A stretch of DNA of 64,000 nucleotides from Maribacter sp. PR1 (GTDB lineage Bacteria; Bacteroidota; Bacteroidia; Flavobacteriales; Flavobacteriaceae): the NCBI RefSeq assembly GCF_028464145.1, contig NZ_JAQPCG010000004.1, positions 62,001-126,000 of the forward strand, written 5' to 3'. Shown here one piece after another: positions 26,858 to 34,580 of the stretch; position 1 is the stretch's first letter; each line of letters begins with the position of its first letter. The notes under the pieces are model-generated. The model had not been told where the DNA came from and ran no database searches. It was given only the letters and a program-made list of their open reading frames with translations. A program made the translations under genes and the position numbers.

Positions 26858-27652
26858 TTATGGTCTCACATCTTTAGGCACATCAGTCATTTTTTGATTA
26901 AAACATTTAACCAACATCCCGTATAGCTCAGGATGCTTCTTTTTAAGCAAGTCCGGACGCTCAAAAAAGTATTCCGAGGCGACAGCAAAGAATTCGGCCT
27001 CATTGGTTCCTCCATATTTTCGGATATCCGACTGATTGTCGTTTATAGCTTCCATTTCCTTATGAATCAGTTTCAGCCAAGGAATCGCATATTGATGCTT
27101 TATCAAACGTTCGGGGACTCCGTCGGTTACATCGTCTATTTTATCTATAAGGTGTACAAATTCGTGAATCCCCGTATTGTTTTTATCACTGGTATTGTTA
27201 AAACCATGGTATAACGCTTTTTTGGAAAGTATCATCTGTTTCTCGAACCTCCCATTGCCGACAATTCCACCAATATTTCGCGATTGTCCTTTACTATTAA
27301 ACTCCAAATCTTCATTGAAATGATCAGGGTACAATAGTATTCCGCTTAGATTGGTGTAATGCCACTCCTCGAACCCAAAAACTGGAATCACGGCACTTGT
27401 GGCAATCAATATTTTATCGAGTTCCTGTAATTCCAACTGTACTCCGTCAATATAGACTTCACTTAAAAATTGCATCATCCTTTGCTGAAAAACCACCTGT
27501 TTTTCTCCGGATAGGTTCTGATAAAAGAGCACATTTGCCATCAGCAAAGGATGCCAATGTTTGGGAAAGGGCTTGACCTTTTTCCTTCCTATCCTTGAAA
27601 TGAGATAAAACATGAATAGAAGAATAAGTCCGAAAATAACGCTGTACATCAT
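26858..27652 (-). CDS. M90-family zinc metallopeptidase (MtfA-like)
   Basis: 264 residues. One N-terminal membrane segment (VIFGLILLFMFYLISRI) is followed by the peptidase domain with the zinc motif HEFVH (His 163, Glu 164, His 167) and the downstream conserved segment YGGTNEAEFFAVASEYFFERP, whose Glu completes the site. E. coli MtfA is a cytosolic regulator protease of the same family; here the membrane anchor and the copper genes around it point to processing or quality control linked to metal stress, which is inference. A truncated second copy lies at 22695-22863. Confidence 0.88.
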   Translation of the reverse strand: MMYSVIFGLILLFMFYLISRIGRKKVKPFPKHWHPLLMANVLFYQNLSGEKQVVFQQRMMQFLSEVYIDGVQLELQELDKILIATSAVIPVFGFEEWHYTNLSGILLYPDHFNEDLEFNSKGQSRNIGGIVGNGRFEKQMILSKKALYHGFNNTSDKNNTGIHEFVHLIDKIDDVTDGVPERLIKHQYAIPWLKLIHKEMEAINDNQSDIRKYGGTNEAEFFAVASEYFFERPDLLKKKHPELYGMLVKCFNQKMTDVPKDVRP

Positions 27653-27687
27653 AATTGAACGAGCCGTTTATGAAATTTTGGTTCCTA

Positions 27688-27900
27688 TTAGTATACACTT
27701 TCAGCCTTAAATCCTACTTTTTGCAAAGTTGATTTTACGTCTTCTTCGGTTGCACCATCGCTTTCAATGGTTAGGATTTTATCAGGATTAGCGGTATCTA
27801 CTTCCCAACTTTCTACACCTTCTTGTTTGTTTAAAAAAGGGGTTACTTTCGATACACACCCACCACAATTGATATTTGTTTTAAATTTTAAAGTTTTCAT
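27688..27900 (-). CDS. copZ: HMA-domain metallochaperone for CopA
   Basis: 70 residues, a single HMA domain with the metal site INCGGC (Cys 12 and Cys 15) in place of the usual MTCxxC. It lies 20 bases after the CopA stop, so it is almost certainly co-transcribed and delivers Cu(I) to that ATPase. The missing Met before the first Cys is a common variant in Bacteroidota CopZ proteins. Confidence 0.88.
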   Translation of the reverse strand: MKTLKFKTNINCGGCVSKVTPFLNKQEGVESWEVDTANPDKILTIESDGATEEDVKSTLQKVGFKAESVY

Positions 27901-27920
27901 AGTATTGAATTTATTTATTA

Positions 27921-30179
27921 TTAAAGTTTTACTCGTTTAAGTCTTAAGCTATTTGCAACAACGGATACACTACTGAATGCCATTGCTGCACCTGCAATCA
28001 TCGGGTCTAATAAAAATCCATTTACGGGATAAAGAACCCCTGCTGCGATTGGAATACCAATGATGTTGTAAATGAATGCCCAAAATAAGTTCTGACGTAT
28101 GCCCAAAACAGTTCTTTTTGATAGCTCCAATGCTTTTGGGATGGATTGTAAATCTGACGTTATCAAGGTCATTTTCGCTACATCCATTGCTATATCCGAA
28201 CCTTTACCCATTGCAATACTCACATTGGCTTGCGCCAAAGCGTGCGAATCGTTGATACCATCGCCTACCATTGCGACTATCTTTCCATCTGCCTGTAATT
28301 TTTCAACAAAAGCTGCTTTGTCCGAAGGCATTACTTCGCCCTGGTAATTTGAAATCCCCACCTGATTTGCCACGGCGGAAGCCGTTTTATTGTTATCTCC
28401 CGTGAGCATATACACCTCGATGTCTCTTTCTTGAAGCGTAACTATGGCTTTTTTTGAAGTTTCTTTAATCTTGTCCGCTATGGCGAGTATCGCGAGCACT
28501 TGATTTTCGCCACCAAAGAATATGACCGTTTTTGCCTTCTCTTCGAGACTTTCTGCCGTTTGCATTAAAGTAGCGTCAATTTGAATATTCTTTTCGACCA
28601 TTAGTTTATGGTTGCCCACATAATATTTTGAACCATTCTCTGATTGCGCCTTTACTCCTTTTCCTGTAATGCTTTCGAAGGAAGTAATTTCTGCTTGTTC
28701 AATGTTTTCCCCTTTCAGATGATTGACTACCGCTTCTGCCAAAGGATGTTCTGATTGTGCTTCGATAGCCAAGAGAATTTCCTTGTATTGCTTTTGATTT
28801 TTAAGCTTATCCTTCCAAAGTATGTCGGTGACCAATGGTTTTCCTTCTGTAATCGTACCCGTTTTATCAAGGATTACTGCATTCACTTTATGGCCGAGCT
28901 CTAAACTTTCGGCATCCTTTATCAAAATATTATTTTCAGCTCCCTTGCCGATACCCACCATTATGGCGGTAGGCGTTGCCAAGCCCAAGGCACAGGGACA
29001 AGCGATAACCAATACGGCTACCGAGGTCAATAAGGCTTGTGAAAAGGCATTATCGCCCCCCACTGACATCCAGACTATGAAAGTTACAATGGAAATACCC
29101 AATACCACAGGAACAAAAATACCGGCAATCTTATCGACCAGTTTTTGAACGGGTGCCTTACTCCCTTGCGCTTGCCGAACCATTTTAATGATTTGGGAAA
29201 GCAGGGTTTCTCCACCTACTTTTTCAGCGGTAAATTGAAAGCTTCCTTTTTGATTAACGGTACCGGCAAAGACCTTTTCCCCTTGGGATTTCTGAACTGG
29301 AACAGGTTCTCCCGTAATCATACTTTCATCAACATACGAGCTTCCCTTGGAAACTTCGCCATCCACAGGAATCTTTTCTCCGGGACGTACCAAAATGGTC
29401 TGACCAACCTGTACGGATGCAATAGGGATTTCCTTCTCTTCCCCATTCTCAATAATTTTAAGGGTTTTTGGCTGAAGCCCCATCAGCTTTTTAATGGCCG
29501 AAGACGTATTTGATTTTGCTTTTTCTTCCAATAGTTTCCCCAAGGAAATAAAAGTGATAATCACGGTAGCCGCTTCGTAATACACGTGAGGTTCGATACC
29601 ACGACTCAACCAAAATTCAGGAATAAAAGTATTGAACACACTAAACAGAAAAGCGATTCCGGTGCTTAAAGCTACCAATGTATCCATATTTGCTTTTCCG
29701 TGTTTGGCCTGTTTGAAGGCATTGATGAAAAAGCTACGCCCGAACCAAAAAAGAATGGGAAAGGCCAATACCAAAGAAATCCATTTGCCAGGTTCCCATT
29801 GCATATAGAACATTCCCAGCACAAAAATGGGTAGCGTAAGGATAGCTGACCAGATAGTACGGCTTTTTATGTCCTGATAGTGCTTTTGCTGAAGTTCTTG
29901 CTGTACTTCCGAAGGGTCTTCGGCATCTATTATAATATCATAACCGACCTCACGAAGCGCGTTTTGAAGTTGATTTGGACTCAACTCCTTGTCATATTCC
30001 ACAAGAACGGAACTATTGGCAAAATTAACACTTGCATCAAACACACCTTCTGTGTGTTTTAATACAGATTCAACACTCGCTGCACAAGAGGCACAGGTCA
30101 TTCCCGTAACAGGAAATGATTCCTTTACTCCTTTTTTAGTATTCTTTTCTTTGGTTTCAAATATGTTGATTGTCTCCAT
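27921..30179 (-). CDS. copA: Cu(I)-exporting P1B-type ATPase
   Basis: 752 residues. One N-terminal HMA domain (GMTCASC, Cys 29 and Cys 32), eight membrane segments, the copper-selective CPC in [17 protein letters not shown] (about residue 394), DKTGT about 439, a conserved HP motif (SEHPLAEAV about 474) and GDGIND about 638. The C-terminal [16 protein letters not shown] matches the MSxSSVxVVxNSLRL signature of copper ATPases. It moves Cu(I) from cytoplasm to periplasm, where the oxidases and CusCBA act. A 7-3-7 inverted repeat lies 12 bases before the ATG. Confidence 0.95.
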   Translation of the reverse strand: METINIFETKEKNTKKGVKESFPVTGMTCASCAASVESVLKHTEGVFDASVNFANSSVLVEYDKELSPNQLQNALREVGYDIIIDAEDPSEVQQELQQKHYQDIKSRTIWSAILTLPIFVLGMFYMQWEPGKWISLVLAFPILFWFGRSFFINAFKQAKHGKANMDTLVALSTGIAFLFSVFNTFIPEFWLSRGIEPHVYYEAATVIITFISLGKLLEEKAKSNTSSAIKKLMGLQPKTLKIIENGEEKEIPIASVQVGQTILVRPGEKIPVDGEVSKGSSYVDESMITGEPVPVQKSQGEKVFAGTVNQKGSFQFTAEKVGGETLLSQIIKMVRQAQGSKAPVQKLVDKIAGIFVPVVLGISIVTFIVWMSVGGDNAFSQALLTSVAVLVIACPCALGLATPTAIMVGIGKGAENNILIKDAESLELGHKVNAVILDKTGTITEGKPLVTDILWKDKLKNQKQYKEILLAIEAQSEHPLAEAVVNHLKGENIEQAEITSFESITGKGVKAQSENGSKYYVGNHKLMVEKNIQIDATLMQTAESLEEKAKTVIFFGGENQVLAILAIADKIKETSKKAIVTLQERDIEVYMLTGDNNKTASAVANQVGISNYQGEVMPSDKAAFVEKLQADGKIVAMVGDGINDSHALAQANVSIAMGKGSDIAMDVAKMTLITSDLQSIPKALELSKRTVLGIRQNLFWAFIYNIIGIPIAAGVLYPVNGFLLDPMIAGAAMAFSSVSVVANSLRLKRVKL

Positions 30180-30191
30180 AAACCCATTCTT

Positions 30192-30208
30192 ATTTGTATG
30201 TTACAAAT
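30192..30208. promoter_or_regulatory. Candidate copA operator (ATTTGTA-TGT-TACAAAT)
   Basis: Perfect inverted repeat with 7-base arms and a 3-base spacer, 12 bases before the copA start codon. The geometry (7-3-7) equals that of the repeat upstream of the HYC_CC_PP gene at 56697-56713, although the arm sequences differ. The rest of the 165-base gap to 30344 shows nothing else. Confidence 0.5.
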
Positions 30209-30344
30209 TTCAGGATTAAAAGACTTTAATGTGTTACGTAATATGCTGAATGATTTGTAGAATTTGCTCTTCACAAATTATTACTAACCTATTGGATAAG
30301 TCGTTTTCAATTTATCTTTTATCACCGCAATGGATACGTGTCTA

Positions 30345-30956
30345 TCAATCTCTACTATTTGTAATCAAATACCCTTTTGATTGAATGACCTTTTTTATCT
30401 CATCGACATTCGTTTTAGTGGTATCAAATTCTATAATTGAAGTTCCTCTTTCGAAAGACGTAGTTACATTTGTAACCCCATTAATTTTGTTTACAGAATG
30501 ATTGATATTTTCTTCACAACCAGAGCATACCATCCCTTCAATATTCAACTTTACAGTTTGAATATGTGTATTGTTTGTTGCAACAATTCCTTTTGTGGCC
30601 ATTGGGTGAAATATTTGTGGATAATAAGAAACCAATGTCATCACAACAACAAACACAGTAACTAACCACAAATAGAATTTCGACTTAAAAAATGATGGTT
30701 TATCAGTTTCACAGTTGTCACAATCGTCCACCTTCTTTTTTTTATAAACCTGATAAAAAGCCAATCCCAATGACAAAAATGCTATGGCCAATAGATAAGG
30801 TTTCAATGCAATAAGCCAAGAAAAATAGACAGAACTCCCACTAATACCAACTACACTTGTAAGTAGCAAAGGGCCCCAGCAGCATAGTTTGAGGGAAACT
30901 GCTGAAAATACAGCAGTCCCCATAGATGCTTTTTTGTTCAATTTAGTAATTGCCAT
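30345..30956 (-). CDS. merTP: MerTP mercury-transport fusion protein, copy 1
   Basis: 203 residues. The MerT part has three membrane segments with the Hg-binding LKLCCWGP near residue 27-34 in the first segment and a cytoplasmic Cys pair (DDCDNC). After the third segment an HMA (MerP-like) domain follows from about 135, with GMVCSGC. Such MerTP fusions import Hg(II) and pass it inside. It lies two bases after the thioredoxin-like gene. A second MerTP (31921-32523) has the same plan; no merA is present. Confidence 0.88.
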   Translation of the reverse strand: MAITKLNKKASMGTAVFSAVSLKLCCWGPLLLTSVVGISGSSVYFSWLIALKPYLLAIAFLSLGLAFYQVYKKKKVDDCDNCETDKPSFFKSKFYLWLVTVFVVVMTLVSYYPQIFHPMATKGIVATNNTHIQTVKLNIEGMVCSGCEENINHSVNKINGVTNVTTSFERGTSIIEFDTTKTNVDEIKKVIQSKGYLITNSRD

Positions 30957-30958
30957 AC

Positions 30959-31228
30959 CTAACAGCTTCCTATGCCTGCATTTACCAAATCATCTCTTGT
31001 GATTTTGATGTTGGTGCAGCAATTCAATAGTTTTCCGTTAACAGCAATGGCAGGAACTCTTGTAACCCCATATTTCTTCATTTTTGAAACACAGATTTTA
31101 CTTTCGCATTGCTCAGACAGATTATGAAGTGTGATTTCGCAGTCCTTTCCTGCTGTTTCTTTTACTAATTGCACCACAGGCTCGCATACTGGGCAACCTG
31201 CTGTAAAAATCTCGATTTGTCGTTTCAT
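30959..31228 (-). CDS. Small thioredoxin-fold protein of the mer module
   Basis: 89 residues. The pattern QIEIFTAGCPVCEPVV (CPVC at about residues 15-18) and VTRVPAIAVNGKLL with a cis-Pro is that of small thioredoxin/glutaredoxin-like proteins. A C-terminal Cys pair (LNCC) and final Cys add possible metal ligands. It is the first gene after the predicted CsoR-type operator and is followed two bases later by merTP, so a thiol-transfer role in mercury handling is likely. Confidence 0.82.
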   Translation of the reverse strand: MKRQIEIFTAGCPVCEPVVQLVKETAGKDCEITLHNLSEQCESKICVSKMKKYGVTRVPAIAVNGKLLNCCTNIKITRDDLVNAGIGSC

Positions 31229-31257
31229 CTTATTTTAAGTTTAAATTAATAATGGAA

Positions 31258-31291
31258 CAAAGATGAGAACGTGAGGTAGGGGGTCACCAAA
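31258..31291 (-). promoter_or_regulatory. Predicted promoter with G-tract operator between -33 and -7
   Basis: On the reverse strand TTTG (31288-31291) is followed after 22 bases by CATCTTTG (31258-31265; 7 of 8 to TAnnTTTG). Between them lies GGTGACCCCCTACC (31275-31288 overlaps the -33 end), a C5/G5-tract with GGT/ACC ends resembling CsoR/RcnR-family operators. The regulator gene lies just upstream, so it would control the thioredoxin-merTP unit. Confidence 0.5.
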
Positions 31292-31297
31292 CTTTTT

Positions 31298-31684
31298 TTA
31301 GTCTTTTTTTTCGTTGTAGTTTTTTAATCTGGTTTCAATGGTTTGGATTTCTTTTAAGTGATTGGTCAAATCGGATAATTCCAAGTTAGGGAATTCACTT
31401 TTTAAATATTCAATTTTATCTTCGTTGCCACAATTTCCTGGGCAAGAGTCCACGGCCTTTACTATTCCAATAGCAAGTGCTTTTCTGTAAACCTCATCCA
31501 ACAGTAAGTAATGTGCTTTTTGAATGCCTTTATCAATAGATTTGAACTGTATGTTTATTTGTTCGGGGTCTTTTCCCGCATCAAGCATTTTAACAATGCC
31601 GTTTAATTGACCGCTCAAAGTTTTTAATCTGGATTTAATATCCAAGATTAAATCAGTAGGTAATTTGTGTTGTTCCGTTTTCAT
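31298..31684 (-). CDS. CsoR/RcnR-like metal-sensing repressor
   Basis: 128 residues, all helical. The opening ILDIKSRLKTLSGQLNGIVKMLDAGKDPEQI (in two parts, about residues 13-43) is that of the DUF156/CsoR family of four-helix repressors that bind G-tract operators. It is longer than CsoR (about 90-100) through an extra C-terminal helix, and CPGNCG (about 87-92) supplies a possible metal site in place of the usual W-x-y-z ligands. The metal could be mercury or copper given the neighbours. Confidence 0.75.
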   Translation of the reverse strand: MKTEQHKLPTDLILDIKSRLKTLSGQLNGIVKMLDAGKDPEQINIQFKSIDKGIQKAHYLLLDEVYRKALAIGIVKAVDSCPGNCGNEDKIEYLKSEFPNLELSDLTNHLKEIQTIETRLKNYNEKKD

Positions 31685-31702
31685 AATTTGAATATTATAT
31701 TG

Positions 31703-31924
31703 TTAACAACAACTTGCATCATTACAACTTTTATTTTCTTGAATTGGCGGGCAGGCCACAGTACCGTAAGAACAGAATACGCAACAATCTCCCTCGTTTG
31801 GTCTTAATACTTCTTTACAATTCTCGCACTCGTAAAAGAATTGACAAGCGTTCGTCGGCATTTCTTCTTCTTTTTTGTGTCCACATTTCGGACAAGTAAT
31901 TTCTGATTTTAATATAGTTTTCAT
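31703..31924 (-). CDS. GDCCVxC-domain small protein
   Basis: 73 residues. It has a zinc-ribbon-like start (CPKCGHKKEEEMP, Cys 10 and 13; CENC about 33-36) and the hallmark GDCCVFCSYGTVACPP (about 47-62). Proteins of the GDCCVxC family, some of them selenoproteins in other bacteria, are often encoded next to mer genes and are presumed Hg-binding or thiol-handling factors. Here the positions are Cys, with no selenocysteine evidence. Its ATG overlaps the stop of the preceding MerTP gene (ATGA). Confidence 0.82.
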   Translation of the reverse strand: MKTILKSEITCPKCGHKKEEEMPTNACQFFYECENCKEVLRPNEGDCCVFCSYGTVACPPIQENKSCNDASCC

Positions 31925-32523
31925 TCTATTTCTTTTTTGCCAGTCACTTTATAACCTGTAGAATTAATTGCCTTTTCAATAGCTACTTTAGAGGTTTTAG
32001 ACTTATCAAACTCTACGACGGTACTTCCCTTTTCATACGAAGGGGTTACATTTATAATACCGTCCAATTCATTTACAGCGTGTTTTATGCTTTCTTCACA
32101 GCCAGAACAAGTCATTCCTTGAACATTAAAGTTTGCGATTTGAATATCTGATTGGTTTACAATGACCACTTCTTTTTTATTATCCGGATAAAAAATGGAT
32201 GAATAATATGGAAATGCCAGCATTATAATTGCAAATGCTGTTACTATTCCCAAAAAGGTTTTTGACTGTATAAATTTTGGTTTCTCGTCCGTATCGCATT
32301 CACAATCGATTTCCTTTTGAGGTTTTAGTTTTTGATACCAAGCAAAGCCGAGCACTAAAATTGTCAACCCGATTAGATAAGGTCTAAAAGGTTCAATCCA
32401 AGAAAATGTTGAGGCAATTCCACTTGTTCCGGCGATTAAGGCCAAAACAGGTGTAATACAACATAATGAAGCCGTAATAGCAGCAAGTAAACCTGCACCA
32501 ATTAATTTGTTCTCACGTTTCAT
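31921..32523 (-). CDS. merTP: MerTP mercury-transport fusion protein, copy 2
   Basis: 200 residues. The MerT part shows SLCCITPVLALIAG (about residues 20-33) in the first membrane segment, and a cytoplasmic CECD. The MerP-like HMA domain begins about 130 with GMTCSGC. It is co-transcribed with the ArsR gene (four-base overlap) and the GDCCVxC gene (four-base overlap). It is clearly related to copy 1 but well diverged, so the two modules are not a recent duplication. Confidence 0.9.
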   Translation of the reverse strand: MKRENKLIGAGLLAAITASLCCITPVLALIAGTSGIASTFSWIEPFRPYLIGLTILVLGFAWYQKLKPQKEIDCECDTDEKPKFIQSKTFLGIVTAFAIIMLAFPYYSSIFYPDNKKEVVIVNQSDIQIANFNVQGMTCSGCEESIKHAVNELDGIINVTPSYEKGSTVVEFDKSKTSKVAIEKAINSTGYKVTGKKEIE

Positions 32524-32894
32524 ATCGTTTCTAAAACTTTGTTTTTATCAAGTATTTCAAAAAACGGATTTAACAATGTTGAATATTCAGGGGTTAGTGA
32601 GTAAAAAATCGTTTGGGCATCTCTTTCGGTTTGCAATAAATTTCTGTCTTTCATTTTTCTCAAATGTTGAGAGATGGCAGAAATGTTCATTCCGAGAATG
32701 TCGCTTAAATCACAAACGCAGAGCTTTTTTTCCTCAAAAAGTAAATAGAGAATTTTCAGTCTCACGTTATTTCCAACCAATGAAAGTCCATTTGCTAAGT
32801 AATCAAATGTTTCGTTTAATTCTGAAACTGTTTCTTTACAACGGTTTATCTGTTCAATATCCGCCTGTTGTCTTATACAAGAATTATTTTCCAT
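32520..32894 (-). CDS. ArsR-family regulator of the mer module
   Basis: 124 residues. A winged helix with VRLKILYLLFEEKKLCVCDLSD holds the classical thiol sensor ELCVCDL-like motif (Cys 59, Cys 61; KLCVCDL), and the recognition helix ISAISQHLRKMKD follows. This ligand set senses thiophilic metal such as Hg(II), Cd or As(III). It begins the operon arsR-merTP-GDCCVxC. There is no other in-frame start nearby, and the promoter -7 box ends four bases before the ATG. Confidence 0.88.
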   Translation of the reverse strand: MENNSCIRQQADIEQINRCKETVSELNETFDYLANGLSLVGNNVRLKILYLLFEEKKLCVCDLSDILGMNISAISQHLRKMKDRNLLQTERDAQTIFYSLTPEYSTLLNPFFEILDKNKVLETI

Positions 32895-32898
32895 AAAG

Positions 32899-32929
32899 CA
32901 AAGTTACAATTATTTCTTATTTAAGCAAA
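32899..32929 (-). promoter_or_regulatory. Consensus Bacteroidota promoter of the mer operon, leaderless
   Basis: Reverse strand: TTTG (32926-32929), 19 bases, then TAACTTTG (32899-32906), an exact match to TTTG-N19-TAnnTTTG. The -7 box ends four bases before the ATG at 32894, so the transcript should begin at or within a base or two of the start codon. Confidence 0.65.
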
Positions 32930-32936
32930 TGCTAAA
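32920..32936. promoter_or_regulatory. Candidate ArsR operator over the -33 box
   Basis: Reverse strand TTTAGCA-TT-TGCTTAAA, an imperfect inverted repeat that covers the -33 TTTG of the mer promoter. This is where an ArsR-family repressor would block transcription. Confidence 0.5.
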
Positions 32937-33038
32937 ATATAAATGTGAAATGATAGATAAATTTTAGCCATTATGTTTCTTTTGTTTTGATTTGTGTTTT
33001 TGTGAAAACTTAAACTGCTAAAATGTGCATCTGTTCTT

Positions 33039-33686
33039 TTAGCTTGTGGGTGAAGGTATTGCTGGCTTTACAGTTAATTGTCTTTTAAAACTACAAAACA
33101 GAAAATTCTGTATGGTGTTGAATGGTGTTGTGTGGTCCTCTGTTACACAGTGAATTTTGTCAAATCCTTTTTTTAATTCCGATGTTAATTCCTCTTCATT
33201 GTATTGTTTTATTTCAAGTCCGCTACATTTTTTTGGTCCATTTTGTGAAAAGGTTCCTATTATTAAATAACCACGTACAAATTTTGACGCTATCTTAATA
33301 TATTTTTTAATCTGGTCATCCGTTGTAAGAAAATGAAAAGTTGCCCTGTCGTGCCAAACATCGAAAGATGTGTCAGGTTCAAATTCGATAATGTCGCTTA
33401 CAATCCAATTTACTTTACTCGCCTTTTCTCCCAGTCTTTTTTTAGCTTTCGCAATTGCTTTTTCTGAAATATCAAGTACAGTAATGTTCTTATATTCTTC
33501 TTCAAGTAAATAGTCGACCAGTTTACTGTCGCCACCACCAATGTCTATAATTCTTGCATCTTTATTTAGTTTGAACGAACGTATAAACTCCAGTGAAGTT
33601 TTTGGTATTTCTTGCGTCCAACTTACCTGGTCTGGATTTTTAGTTTCGTAAACTGTTTCCCAATGTTTCTTTCTGTCAAATTTCAT
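33039..33686 (-). CDS. Class I SAM-dependent methyltransferase
   Basis: 215 residues, soluble. It begins KKHWETVYETKNPDQVSW, a family opening seen in small thiopurine/thiol-methyltransferase-like proteins, and has the SAM loop IIDIGGGDSKLVDYLL (about residues 45-60), VLDISEKAIAKAKK (about 71-84) and the post-motif WHDRATFHFLT (about 111-121). The substrate is not evident. It lies between the mer module and the HMA-AraC regulator, about 80 bases from that gene; methylation of a metal(loid) or a thiol is an inference only. Confidence 0.82.
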   Translation of the reverse strand: MKFDRKKHWETVYETKNPDQVSWTQEIPKTSLEFIRSFKLNKDARIIDIGGGDSKLVDYLLEEEYKNITVLDISEKAIAKAKKRLGEKASKVNWIVSDIIEFEPDTSFDVWHDRATFHFLTTDDQIKKYIKIASKFVRGYLIIGTFSQNGPKKCSGLEIKQYNEEELTSELKKGFDKIHCVTEDHTTPFNTIQNFLFCSFKRQLTVKPAIPSPTS

Positions 33687-33768
33687 TTTGATATCTTAAT
33701 TCAGTTTATTGGTAAATCATTATATTATCTATTGATTTAAAATGTCCCATTAAAAGTGGTAAATAACC

Positions 33769-34335
33769 TTAAATCTCATCCAAAGATTTTCGGTTCTTAT
33801 TAACAGATTTCTTAAACTGTGTAGGTGTCATTCCGGTTACTTTTTTAAACTGATTGCTTAAGTATGCAACGCTACTATAATGAAGTTTAAAAGCTATCTC
33901 ACTCAAGGTTAATTCATCGTAAACTATAAGTTCTTTAACACGTTCAATTTTCTGGTTTATGATGTACTGCTCAAACGTAATACTTTCTACCGACGAAAAA
34001 AGTGAACTTAAATATTTGTAGTCCAAGTTAAGTTCGCCTGTAACAATATCTGCCCATTTGAAATCGGTCTCTTGATTGGAATGATGGATTTTATCTACAA
34101 CCAATGTTTTCATTTGTTCAATAAATTGACTTTTACGGTCGTCAATCAAACTAAAACCTGCATTTTGTAGCTTTTTTTGCAAAGATTTTTTTTCGAATTT
34201 GTTGAGCATCGAAACCAATTCTACTTCTCCTAACTTGACAGCTTTGTAATCAATGTTCAACCCTACCAAAATTTGGGAAACTGCCGATATACATCTCGGA
34301 CAGACCATATTTTTTATGTGGATGGTATTATTCAT
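33769..34335 (-). CDS. AraC-family regulator with N-terminal HMA-like domain
   Basis: 188 residues. The N-terminal 65 residues resemble an HMA domain with the site NMVCPRC (Cys 12 and Cys 15). The C-terminal 90 residues carry the AraC double helix-turn-helix (LTLSEIAFKLHYSSVAYLSNQFKKVTGMTP in two parts, about 135-168). Joining a metal-binding HMA fold directly to AraC DNA-binding helices suggests a one-component copper sensor in the cytoplasm. It is the last gene of the long copper cluster, overlapping the preceding small gene by four bases, so it may autoregulate or control that cluster. Confidence 0.82.
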   Translation of the reverse strand: MNNTIHIKNMVCPRCISAVSQILVGLNIDYKAVKLGEVELVSMLNKFEKKSLQKKLQNAGFSLIDDRKSQFIEQMKTLVVDKIHHSNQETDFKWADIVTGELNLDYKYLSSLFSSVESITFEQYIINQKIERVKELIVYDELTLSEIAFKLHYSSVAYLSNQFKKVTGMTPTQFKKSVNKNRKSLDEI

Positions 34336-34538
34336 AGGTTGAACAAATGCCTAATAAAATCTAAATTTAGATATATGATTAGTATTACAACAGCAATAAA
34401 TAATCCTATCATCGCTGAAATTCCGATTACCTTATCTTTTTTTGTAATCGGATTTTTCTGCTTATATGTATTTTTCTTGTTTTTTCTTCTATTTCTTCTA
34501 CTTTCACTCATCATCTTTCTTCTCTTTAAAAATATCAA
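34332..34538 (-). CDS. Small single-pass membrane protein, unknown
   Basis: 68 residues, or 59 if translation starts at the second of two adjacent ATGs (34511). A strongly basic N-terminus (SRRNRRKNKKNTYKQK) precedes one hydrophobic segment (GISAMIGLFIAVVILIIYLNL). The family is not recognised. It sits between CusB and the HMA-AraC regulator with a four-base overlap to the latter, so it is translated in the same operon. Confidence 0.6.
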   Translation of the reverse strand: MIFLKRRKMMSESRRNRRKNKKNTYKQKNPITKKDKVIGISAMIGLFIAVVILIIYLNLDFIRHLFNL

Positions 34539-34580
34539 TGTCTGAAGAATCCTCTTTTTACCAATTAACTCTAAACCTGA

